Shown in pieces: positions 1 to 6,255 of a stretch of DNA of 13,874 nucleotides; positions within the stretch are counted from its first letter, which is position 1; every line of letters begins with the position of its first letter. Source of the stretch: Campylobacteraceae bacterium (GTDB lineage Bacteria > Campylobacterota > Campylobacteria > Campylobacterales > Sulfurovaceae); assembly GCA_026986085.1 (NCBI GenBank), contig JALSPE010000060.1, positions 1 to 13,874 on the forward strand. Direction: 5' to 3'. The notes under the pieces were generated by a model, which was not told the DNA's origin, did not search any database, and was given only the letters and a program-made list of their open reading frames with translations. Both the position numbers and the translations under genes were made by a program.

Positions 1-53
1 GCCTCTATATTTTCAAAATCATCTTCTTTTAGCTTAATAAATATAATTTTCAT
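1..53 (-). CDS. N-terminal fragment of an unidentified protein (gene runs off the left edge)
   Basis: The minus strand opens with ATG at 53-51 and stays open to the window edge, reading MKIIFIKLKEDDFENIE. Only 17 residues are visible, so I cannot name the family. Support for a real gene comes from the upstream context: an extended -10 box (TGTTATAAT) lies on the minus strand at 78-86, which would place the transcript start about 18 nt before this ATG. No clear Shine-Dalgarno sequence is seen in that short leader. The gene is divergent from the YwbE-family gene. Confidence 0.5.
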   Translation of the reverse strand, partial: MKIIFIKLKEDDFENIE

Positions 54-77
54 AATATAGTGCTGTTCAAGAAGTGT

Positions 78-86
78 ATTATAACA
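78..86 (-). promoter_or_regulatory. Extended -10 promoter of the leftward gene
   Basis: On the minus strand the sequence reads TGTTATAAT (TG-n-TATAAT), with the TATAAT hexamer at 83-78. This is a consensus extended -10 element, which usually works without a good -35 box. The predicted start is near 71, about 18 nt before the ATG at 53. It overlaps back-to-back with the plus-strand promoter at 93-101. Confidence 0.5.
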
Positions 87-92
87 ATATTT

Positions 93-101
93 TGATATAC
101 T
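93..101 (+). promoter_or_regulatory. Extended -10 promoter of the ywbE-like/yaiI-like unit
   Basis: TGATATACT at 93-101 is TG-n-TATACT, one base off the consensus extended -10. No recognisable -35 box sits 17 nt upstream. A transcript starting near 107 would have a short leader carrying the AAGGAG ribosome binding site at 117-122. The element lies only a few bases from the divergent minus-strand -10, so the two promoters may compete for polymerase. Confidence 0.45.
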
Positions 102-116
102 CTTATTAATTTTTTT

Positions 117-131
117 AAGGAGTCTATTATA
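117..131 (+). promoter_or_regulatory. Ribosome binding site followed by ATT-ATA instead of ATG
   Basis: AAGGAG at 117-122, then TCT, ATT (126-128) and ATA (129-131) in the reading frame of the YwbE-family gene. The other genes in this window with clear ribosome binding sites (AAA+, leuD, leuB) use spacers of 5-7 nt, so ATA with a 6-nt spacer fits better than ATT with 3 nt. Confidence 0.6.
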
Positions 132-326
132 TCAGAAGGCAAAAGAAGGTCAGATATTGAGTGTGGTATGGATGTTGCAATTGTTTTAAAAGAGGATCAA
201 GCTAGTGGGTATTTAACTTATGGTAAGGTTGTACAAATTTTGACAAAGTCAGCTACTCATCCTCATGGTATTAAAGTAAGGCTATCAACAGGCGAGGTTG
301 GTAGAGTTAAAAAGTTTATAAAATGA
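129..326 (+). CDS. YwbE-family conserved protein, with a non-canonical ATA (or ATT) start
   Basis: This is a YwbE-family protein of about 65 residues and unknown function. The visible family signature is a KRRSDI segment near the N-terminus, IVLKEDQASG in the middle, and the invariant-looking THPHGIKVRL followed by GEVGRVK near the end. The frame is open from a TGA at 93-95, but has no ATG, GTG or TTG before the internal ATG at 168, which would cut off the conserved N-terminus. A strong AAGGAG (117-122) lies 6 nt before ATA at 129 and 3 nt before ATT at 126. Starting at ATA gives a protein beginning (M)SEGKRRSDI, which matches the usual family length as I recall it. The stop TGA at 324-326 overlaps the ATG of the next gene (ATGA), suggesting translational coupling. 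The gene identity is well supported; which codon initiates is unresolved. Confidence 0.85.
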   Translation: MSEGKRRSDIECGMDVAIVLKEDQASGYLTYGKVVQILTKSATHPHGIKVRLSTGEVGRVKKFIK

Positions 327-775
327 GACTTTTTATAGATGGTGATGCATTTCCTAATTTATTAAAACCTATTGTTTTTAGAGCAATAGAGAGGCTTACT
401 ATTGATACAAAGGTGGTATCTAATAAAAAAATATCTATTGGCAATAGTAGTAAATTTATAGAATATATTATAGTAGAGCAGGGTGCTGATGTTGCAGATA
501 GAAAGATTGTAGAGCTATGTAATAGTGGCGACTTTGTTATTACAGCCGATATTCCACTAGCAGATGCTATTATATCTTTAGATGCTCACGCAATTGACCA
601 TAGAGGTGAGCTTTATACTAAAGAGAATATAAAACAACACTTGGCAATGAGAAACTTAATGGAGAGTATTAGAGAGAGCGGAGAGATAACAAAAGGCCCT
701 AAAGCATTCAGTCAAAAAGATACACACAATTTTGCTAATTCTCTTAATGGACTTCTTGCAAAACTTATAAATTGA
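323..775 (+). CDS. YaiI/YqxD family protein (UPF0178, DUF188), PIN-like fold
   Basis: This 150-residue protein belongs to the UPF0178 family (E. coli YaiI, Bacillus YqxD), whose function is not established. Family diagnostics are the N-terminal MRLFIDGDA with acidic D6 and D8, the GADVADRKI segment around 54-62 (D56, D59), and VITADIPLAD at 72-81 (D75, D81). A HRGELYT element at 93-99 and the C-terminal FSQKDTHNFANSL complete the pattern. The spaced aspartates resemble the metal site of PIN/NYN nucleases, to which the DUF188 fold is related; nuclease activity here is inference only. The start ATG overlaps the stop of the YwbE-family gene (ATGA), so the two are probably co-translated. It converges on hemE, with 66 nt between the stops. 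Confidence 0.9.
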   Translation: MRLFIDGDAFPNLLKPIVFRAIERLTIDTKVVSNKKISIGNSSKFIEYIIVEQGADVADRKIVELCNSGDFVITADIPLADAIISLDAHAIDHRGELYTKENIKQHLAMRNLMESIRESGEITKGPKAFSQKDTHNFANSLNGLLAKLIN

Positions 776-841
776 GAATATTTATAATAAATTTAGTAAT
801 TAGTTTTGGTAGGTTAAAGTAGTTTATAAGCATAAAAGAAA

Positions 842-1882
842 TTAATCTCTTTTGCTTACCTCTTGGCATAGTTTTACAAAATATTTTGCATTTTCTACGG
901 GAACATCGGGCAGTATTCCGTGACCTAAATTAAAGATGTGTCTTCCGTCTTTCATAAGTTTGGCAAGAGACTCTACACACTCTTTTGTCGCCTCTTTGCT
1001 GTATAGTCTTGTTGGTTCCATATTGCCTTGTAATACATATTTGTCGCCGAGTTTCTCTTTTGCAAGTGCCATTGGAGTTCCCCAATCTACTCCAAATACA
1101 TCAAAGTTTCCATATACTAAACCTCTCTCAACGAATGATGCTACACCTTTTGGGAACATTATTATTGGAATATGTGGGTATTTACTCTTTAAGTAGTCTG
1201 CAATCTCTACCATATATTTCCAGCTAAATTCATCATATTTGCTTGGCTCTATTGCACTTGCCCAGCTATCGAAAATCTGAACAACATCAATACCTGCTTG
1301 AATTTGCTTTTCCATATATAGCTTAACAACTTCTGTAACTTTCGCTAAGATGTTGTGCAGAAGCTTGGGGTTTGAATAGATCATCTTTTTGCATATATTG
1401 TATGTTTTTGTGCCTTGACCCTCTATCATATATGTTGCTAGTGTCCATGGTGCTCCACAAAAGCCAATTAGGGCTTTATCATCTGCTAATCTCTCTTTGA
1501 TTAGTTTGATTGTATCGTAAACATAAGTTAGTTTACTAGCAGCTTCTTCGCCACCTATTAATCTATCTAAATCTTCTTGGCTTCTTATTGGGTCTGCAAA
1601 TTTTGGTCCTTCGCCCTTTACGAAGCTTAAATCCATTCCCATTTCATTTGGAACAACCAAAATATCGCTAAATAAAATTGCAGCATCTACTCCTACAATA
1701 TCAACTGGCTGAAGTGTTACCTCACAAGCCATTTCGGGATTGTGGCAAAGAGACAAAAAGTCTCCAGCTTTTGCTCTTACCTCCATATACTCTGGAAGGT
1801 ATCTTCCTGCTTGTCTCATCATCCAAACTGGTGTGTATGGCGTATCTTTACCAAGACATGCATCTATAAAAATTTTATTCAT
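842..1882 (-). CDS. hemE: Uroporphyrinogen decarboxylase
   Basis: HemE removes the four acetate carboxyls of uroporphyrinogen III to give coproporphyrinogen III in cytosolic heme biosynthesis. From the chosen ATG it has 346 residues, close to the usual size of about 350. Visible signatures (numbered from that ATG) are MMRQAGRYLPEYM at 21-33 with the substrate-binding arginines, FSDILV with the catalytic aspartate near 73, GAPWTLATYMIEG with the active-site tyrosine near 151, and NLGHGILPDVP with the conserved histidine near 321. A GTG at 1894 would add MVIH, but the better ribosome site (AAGGTGG, about 8 nt upstream) points to the ATG at 1882-1880, and the resulting MNKIFIDACLG fits the family start. 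It is the last gene of the gyrA-asd-UPF0114-hemE operon and overlaps the preceding stop by 8 nt. No strong terminator follows. Confidence 0.97.
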   Translation of the reverse strand: MNKIFIDACLGKDTPYTPVWMMRQAGRYLPEYMEVRAKAGDFLSLCHNPEMACEVTLQPVDIVGVDAAILFSDILVVPNEMGMDLSFVKGEGPKFADPIRSQEDLDRLIGGEEAASKLTYVYDTIKLIKERLADDKALIGFCGAPWTLATYMIEGQGTKTYNICKKMIYSNPKLLHNILAKVTEVVKLYMEKQIQAGIDVVQIFDSWASAIEPSKYDEFSWKYMVEIADYLKSKYPHIPIIMFPKGVASFVERGLVYGNFDVFGVDWGTPMALAKEKLGDKYVLQGNMEPTRLYSKEATKECVESLAKLMKDGRHIFNLGHGILPDVPVENAKYFVKLCQEVSKRD

Positions 1883-2447
1883 GTGAATTACCACCTTTAT
1901 GCATAAAATAGAAAGCTAATGCAATAAATAGTATCGATAGCGCAAGAGCCAACATATCAGTTGCATTTCCATAAGTTGTATTCATAGCTCTTTTAAAAAA
2001 GCCAACCATTAAAACCATAATAATAACTTTTGCCAATTTGTCTTTTAGTTCATCAAGAGAGTGAATTTCTAAAACTTTTGAAGCTGGGCTTCTCTTTGCA
2101 ATATCAATTTGAGAGATAAACAATTCATAGAGTCCAAATCCAAAAAGAAACAGAACTATTGCAATCAAATATAGATCAACTGCACCAATAAGATTGCTTA
2201 CTAAATCTTCATGAAAGTTCTCAGGATGCATATGGTTAATATATACATTAAATACTAATTTAGCAACTCCAATTACATCTGCACTTGCTACAATAAAGAG
2301 CAAAACTCCACCAATCATACTAAATATAACAGCAAAAAGAACAAAAAACCTTGTATTCCATAGTGTTCCTTCAAATACTCTCTCTATCATTGATTGATTC
2401 TCTAAATCCATCTCCAAATGCTCTTTATCTGTATGTGTCTCTTTCAT
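1875..2447 (-). CDS. UPF0114 (YqhA-like) integral membrane protein
   Basis: This 190-residue protein matches the UPF0114/YqhA family of small inner-membrane proteins of unknown function. It starts with a charged cytoplasmic-looking stretch (1-30), then has four likely transmembrane segments near 33-56, 86-111, 139-157 and 164-182. The family marker LYELFISQIDIA lies at 107-118, followed by a hydrophilic loop rich in Lys, Asp and Glu, including HSLDELKDKLAKVI. It is somewhat longer than E. coli YqhA (about 164 residues), mainly at the N-terminus. ATG at 2447 has AGAGGA 6 nt upstream and shares one base with the asd stop (TAATG). Its 3' end overlaps the hemE start. The operon placement suggests coordinated expression but not a function; transport or channel activity would be a guess. 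Confidence 0.9.
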   Translation of the reverse strand: MKETHTDKEHLEMDLENQSMIERVFEGTLWNTRFFVLFAVIFSMIGGVLLFIVASADVIGVAKLVFNVYINHMHPENFHEDLVSNLIGAVDLYLIAIVLFLFGFGLYELFISQIDIAKRSPASKVLEIHSLDELKDKLAKVIIMVLMVGFFKRAMNTTYGNATDMLALALSILFIALAFYFMHKGGNSHE

Positions 2448-3487
2448 TAAATATCCTCTAATTCAATCCATTTTTTAGCAATTCTAACTGCATTTGTAGC
2501 AGCTCCAACTCTGATTTGATCAGCAACAACCCACATATGTAAGATATTATCCTGGAAGATATCTTTTCTGACTCTTCCTACATATGTGATATCACTGTCT
2601 GTTGCAATAATAGGCATAGGGTATATGCCTTGTTCTAAATTATCCATAACCTCTACATCTTCAAAGTTATTTAAGGATAATCTAACTTGCTCTACATCTA
2701 CTACTATATCATCTGCAAATGTAACTGTTACAGCTTCTGAGTGGCTTCTTAAGACTGGAACCCTAACACAAGTTGCACTAACAGGCACAGATGCACCTAA
2801 AATTTTAGTTGTCTCATTTGTCATTTTCATCTCTTCTTTCGTATAGCCATTTTCCATTGGCTTATCTACTTGAGGTATAACATTTAGTGCTATTTGGTGC
2901 TGGAATGCTTTATGTTCACTTTCATCAAGTTTAAATGCAAAAAACTCTTGCATTTGACGAACTAACTCTTCCATTCCACTTTTACCTGCGCCACTTGTTG
3001 CTTGATAAGTGCTAACATCAACTCTTTTTATTCCACCATATAAATCATATAGAGGTTTTAGAGCTAAAACCATTTGTATTGTAGAGCAGTTTGGGTTTGC
3101 AATAATACCCTTTTCTCTCCAAGCCAATATGTCTTGTGGGTTTACCTCTGGAACGACTAAAGGCACTTCTGGATCCATTCTAAAGTGGCTTGTATTATCT
3201 ATTACAACTGCACCAGCTTCTACTGCATATTTGGCATATTTTTCACTTATACTTCCACCTGCGCTAAAAAAAGCTATATCTATATCTCTGCCTTCAAATA
3301 CATCTTCGGTAAGCTCTTCGATTTTATATATATTTCCACAGCACTCAACTTCTTCTCCCACACTTCTAGCACTTGCAAGTGGTAAAATATCTCCTACTGG
3401 AAAGTTTTGCTCTTCTAATATTCTAAATATCTCTTCGCCTACAGCACCACTTGCACCTACTACTGCTATATTATATAATCTACTCAT
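2447..3487 (-). CDS. asd: Aspartate-semialdehyde dehydrogenase
   Basis: Asd reduces L-aspartyl-4-phosphate to aspartate semialdehyde with NADPH, feeding lysine, diaminopimelate, threonine and methionine synthesis in the cytosol. The 346-residue protein has the N-terminal dinucleotide loop GASGAVG at 11-17. The catalytic cysteine is C134 within NPNCSTIQ, with Q162 and the SGAGKSG loop at 164-170 next in line. The substrate-binding R241 and catalytic H248 lie within RVPVLRSHSE. Length and motif spacing match the bacterial enzyme. The ATG at 3487 lies inside the gyrA 3' end (8-nt overlap); a GGAG sits about 12 nt upstream within gyrA, and reinitiation after gyrA is likely. It is the second gene of the gyrA operon. 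Confidence 0.97.
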   Translation of the reverse strand: MSRLYNIAVVGASGAVGEEIFRILEEQNFPVGDILPLASARSVGEEVECCGNIYKIEELTEDVFEGRDIDIAFFSAGGSISEKYAKYAVEAGAVVIDNTSHFRMDPEVPLVVPEVNPQDILAWREKGIIANPNCSTIQMVLALKPLYDLYGGIKRVDVSTYQATSGAGKSGMEELVRQMQEFFAFKLDESEHKAFQHQIALNVIPQVDKPMENGYTKEEMKMTNETTKILGASVPVSATCVRVPVLRSHSEAVTVTFADDIVVDVEQVRLSLNNFEDVEVMDNLEQGIYPMPIIATDSDITYVGRVRKDIFQDNILHMWVVADQIRVGAATNAVRIAKKWIELEDI

Positions 3488-5984
3488 TTTCTAAATTTTC
3501 TCCATTTTCACTATTTTCTTTTTCAGAACTATCTTCATCTCCTGGTTTATCTTTTGGACACTTAGCTATACTTACAACGCTATCACCTTTATCAACATTT
3601 ACAATAATAACACCACTTGTATTTCTACCAGCTTTTCTAATAGTTTGCATATCTACTCTAATCATTTTCCCTGTGCTTGTTAGTGCCATTAAATCTTGTT
3701 CTTCATCAACAATTACACTACCAACAACTTTTTTACCTGTTTTATTGCTAAGTTTCATAGAGATAACGCCACTACCTGCTCTATTTGTTAGGCGATACTC
3801 CTCTACATTAGTTCTTTTACCAACACCTTTTTCGCTAACAGTTAGTAGCTCTTGGCTCTCATTTTCGATTACACAAGCATCTACTACATAGTCTCCATCT
3901 TGTTTAAATTTGATACCTCTTACACCTCTTGTATTTCTACCTTGGGTTCTAGTTTTATCTAAATCAAATCTAATTACTTGCCCAAGAGCTGTAAAAATCA
4001 TTAAATATTTAGAAGAGTCTTGAGCTATTTGTGCAGTTACTAGTTCATCATCTTCATCAAGCACAATTGCTCTTACTCCATTGCTTCTAATATTTCCAAA
4101 TTCATTTAATGCTGTTCTTTTTACAACACCATTTTTTGTAAAGAATGCTAAAGATTTGCCCTCATCAAAATCTGTTGTAGGAATAATAGCCATTATCTTC
4201 TCATCAGGTTTTAAGTTAATTAAATTTACAACAGCTTTACCTTTAGCAGTTCTGCTACCTTCTGGAATTTTATAAACTTTAAGCCAATAGATTTGTCCTT
4301 TATCTGTTACAAACATTAAAGTATCATGTGTGTTTGATGTAAAGAACATTTCTATAAAGTCATCATCATAAGTTGTAACTGCAATCTTGCCTTTGCCACC
4401 ACGGTTTTGTCTCTCATATAACTTAACTGGAACTCTCTTAATGTAGCCTCTATGAGTAATTGTAACTACCATAGGCTCATTAGGGATTAAATCTTCAATA
4501 TCAATATCGTCATAATCTTCTATAATTTCAGTTCTTCTTTTTGTGCTGTAGTTACTTTTAATCTCTAGCAACTCATTTTTAATAATTTCGTTAATTTTCT
4601 CTTCGCTTTTTAAGATGCCTTGTAATTTTTCTATAAGCTCAAGAAGCTCATTTAGCTCTGTTTCAATTTTTTCTATCTCTAAGCCCGTTAGACGACGAAG
4701 TCTCATCTCTAAAATAGCTCTAGCTTGAACTTCACTTAAAGTAAATCTACTCATTAAGTTCTCTCTAGCCTCTTCATCATTTGCAGATGCTCTAATAATT
4801 TTAATTACTTCATCTATATTATCTACAGCAATTTTTAAACCCTCTAAGATATGTGCTCTAGCTCTTGCTTTTTCAAGTTCAAAAATTGTTCTTCTAATGA
4901 TTACTGTTCTTCTATGTTTTAAGAATATCTCTAACATTTGAGGAAGAGATAGAATTTTAGGCTCTTTATTAACAATAGATAGCATTATTATTCCAAATGT
5001 AATTTGCATTTGAGTAGATTTATACAGATTATTTAGTATAATATCACTCATAGCATCTCTTTTGAGCTCAATTACCACCCTTATGCCATCTCTATCTGAT
5101 TCATCTCTAATTTCACTAATTCCATCTATCTGCTTATCTCTAACAAGTTGTGCAATATTTTCAATTAAACGAGATTTATTAACTTGATATGGTAATTCAT
5201 CTATTACAATTACCTCTTTGCTCTTCTTCTCTTCGATATGTATTTTAGCTCTTACCTTTATTCTACCACGACCAGTAGTATAAGCATCTACAATTCCTTT
5301 TTTACCAAAGATAATACCACCTGTAGGAAAGTCTGGACCTTGAACATACTCTATTAGCTCTTGTGTTGATATTTCACTATTATCCAAATATGCCAAAAGT
5401 GCATCTATAAGTTCATCTAGTCTATGAGGTGGAATATTTGTAGCCATACCAACAGCAATACCACTAGAACCATTTAAAAGTAAATTTGGAATACGGCTTG
5501 GTAAAACATCAGGTTCACTCATACTATCATCATAGTTTGGAATAAAATCAACGGTATCTTTATCGATATCACGAAGAAGCTCTTCGGCAATTTTTGTCAT
5601 ACGAGCTTCTGTGTATCTCATAGCAGCTGCATTATCTCCATCAATAGAACCAAAGTTTCCTTGTCCATCTACTAACGGTTCTCTCATAGAGAACTCTTGA
5701 GCCATTCTAACAAGGGCATCATAAACTGAGTTATCACCATGTGGGTGATACTTACCGATAACATCTCCAACAATTCTTGCAGATTTTTTATAAGAGGCAC
5801 GGTGAGATAGATTAAGCTCATTCATAGCAAATAGAATTCTTCTATGAACTGGCTTTAAACCATCTCTGGCATCTGGCAATGCACGACCTACAATAACGCT
5901 CATAGAGTAGTCTAAGTAGCTACCTTTTATGCTCTCTTCTATATTTATATCTTCAACTAAGTTGTTTTCAAACAAATCACTCAT
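3480..5984 (-). CDS. gyrA: DNA gyrase subunit A
   Basis: GyrA is the DNA breakage-reunion subunit of gyrase (A2B2), which introduces negative supercoils using ATP hydrolysed by GyrB. The 834-residue protein is full length. It has the winged-helix/QRDR region KYHPHGDNSVYD (79-89), the catalytic tyrosine Y124 in AMRYTE, and the coiled-coil tower domain to about 490. A C-terminal beta-pinwheel follows, with a GyrA-box-like QNRGGKG at 526-532, one residue off the canonical QRRGGKG. The last 30 or so residues form an acidic tail rich in Glu, Asp, Asn and Ser. QRDR positions equivalent to E. coli 83, 84 and 87 are Asn, Ser and Asp; Asn at the first is wild type in Helicobacter pylori. The start ATG is preceded by AAAGGTGGAG. 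It leads the gyrA-asd-UPF0114-hemE operon from a promoter near 6018-6023. Confidence 0.98.
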   Translation of the reverse strand: MSDLFENNLVEDINIEESIKGSYLDYSMSVIVGRALPDARDGLKPVHRRILFAMNELNLSHRASYKKSARIVGDVIGKYHPHGDNSVYDALVRMAQEFSMREPLVDGQGNFGSIDGDNAAAMRYTEARMTKIAEELLRDIDKDTVDFIPNYDDSMSEPDVLPSRIPNLLLNGSSGIAVGMATNIPPHRLDELIDALLAYLDNSEISTQELIEYVQGPDFPTGGIIFGKKGIVDAYTTGRGRIKVRAKIHIEEKKSKEVIVIDELPYQVNKSRLIENIAQLVRDKQIDGISEIRDESDRDGIRVVIELKRDAMSDIILNNLYKSTQMQITFGIIMLSIVNKEPKILSLPQMLEIFLKHRRTVIIRRTIFELEKARARAHILEGLKIAVDNIDEVIKIIRASANDEEARENLMSRFTLSEVQARAILEMRLRRLTGLEIEKIETELNELLELIEKLQGILKSEEKINEIIKNELLEIKSNYSTKRRTEIIEDYDDIDIEDLIPNEPMVVTITHRGYIKRVPVKLYERQNRGGKGKIAVTTYDDDFIEMFFTSNTHDTLMFVTDKGQIYWLKVYKIPEGSRTAKGKAVVNLINLKPDEKIMAIIPTTDFDEGKSLAFFTKNGVVKRTALNEFGNIRSNGVRAIVLDEDDELVTAQIAQDSSKYLMIFTALGQVIRFDLDKTRTQGRNTRGVRGIKFKQDGDYVVDACVIENESQELLTVSEKGVGKRTNVEEYRLTNRAGSGVISMKLSNKTGKKVVGSVIVDEEQDLMALTSTGKMIRVDMQTIRKAGRNTSGVIIVNVDKGDSVVSIAKCPKDKPGDEDSSEKENSENGENLENE

Positions 5985-6017
5985 ACTCCACCTTTATTGG
6001 GTATTAAAATAGATAAT

Positions 6018-6044
6018 ATTATACCTAAAAAAGATAAGAGTTAA
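6018..6044 (-). promoter_or_regulatory. gyrA operon promoter
   Basis: A perfect TATAAT -10 box reads on the minus strand at 6023-6018. A poor -35 (TTAACT at 6044-6039, spacer only 15 nt) is the best candidate upstream. The predicted transcript start near 6011 leaves a leader of about 27 nt containing the AAAGGTGGAG ribosome site. Confidence 0.5.
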
Positions 6045-6070
6045 GATTAGAGTGCTTACTATTATTTAGA

Positions 6071-6135
6071 TGTAATAATTTAAATAAATTACACTTTATA
6101 TACTTATTGATAATAAGATATCCATAAAATGGATA
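6071..6135. repeat. Three consecutive inverted repeats in the gyrA/AAA+ divergent region
   Basis: Three dyads follow each other. The first is TGTAAT (6071-6076) with ATTACA (6088-6093), an 11-nt spacer. The second is CTTATT-GAT-AATAAG at 6103-6117, perfect 6+3+6. The third is TATCCAT-AAA-ATGGATA at 6119-6135, perfect 7+3+7. The last two are separated by one base. None is followed by a T-run, so they look more like protein-binding sites than terminators. Their position between two divergent promoters suits an operator. The region is AT-rich, so some symmetry is expected by chance. Confidence 0.4.
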
Positions 6136-6185
6136 CATATAACACTATAGTTACGAAATTTCAGTAAACATTAAAGATTATATAT

Positions 6186-6191
6186 TATAAT
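6186..6191 (+). promoter_or_regulatory. Candidate -10 box of the AAA+ gene
   Basis: A perfect TATAAT lies at 6186-6191, about 65 nt before the ATG; no convincing -35 is present. Other TATAAA-like boxes at 6213-6218 and about 6229 could also serve, so the exact start is uncertain. An imperfect dyad, ATAAT-GAGT-ATTAT (6202-6215), lies just downstream, where it could block transcription. Confidence 0.35.
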
Positions 6192-6255
6192 ATAGCTACT
6201 AATAATGAGTATTATAAATAGTAAAGGTATAAAAATTTACTAAAAAAGGAAAAAT

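Noticed and set aside
828..857. Hairpin between the convergent yaiI-like and hemE genes (AAGC-AT-AAAAGA, loop, TCTTTT-GCTT) as a bidirectional terminator
   Set aside because: It is A/T-rich with a 2-nt bulge, overlaps the hemE stop codon, and has no T-run after the stem on either strand. It could be a weak terminator at most.
936..1196. Plus-strand ORFs inside hemE, asd, gyrA, the CinA-like gene and rpoD
   Set aside because: They are antisense shadows of well-supported genes, with hydrophobic or Ser/Leu-rich composition typical of reverse-strand reading and no family resemblance.
1882..1894. GTG at 1894 as the hemE start (adds MVIH)
   Set aside because: The ribosome site AAGGTGG lies between it and the ATG at 1882 and so can only serve the ATG; the longer N-terminus does not resemble HemE.
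6103..6135. The two perfect dyads as gyrA or AAA+ terminators or as CRISPR repeats
   Set aside because: There is no T-run after the stems, they lie upstream of both genes, and the two units are different sequences with no spacer-repeat pattern.
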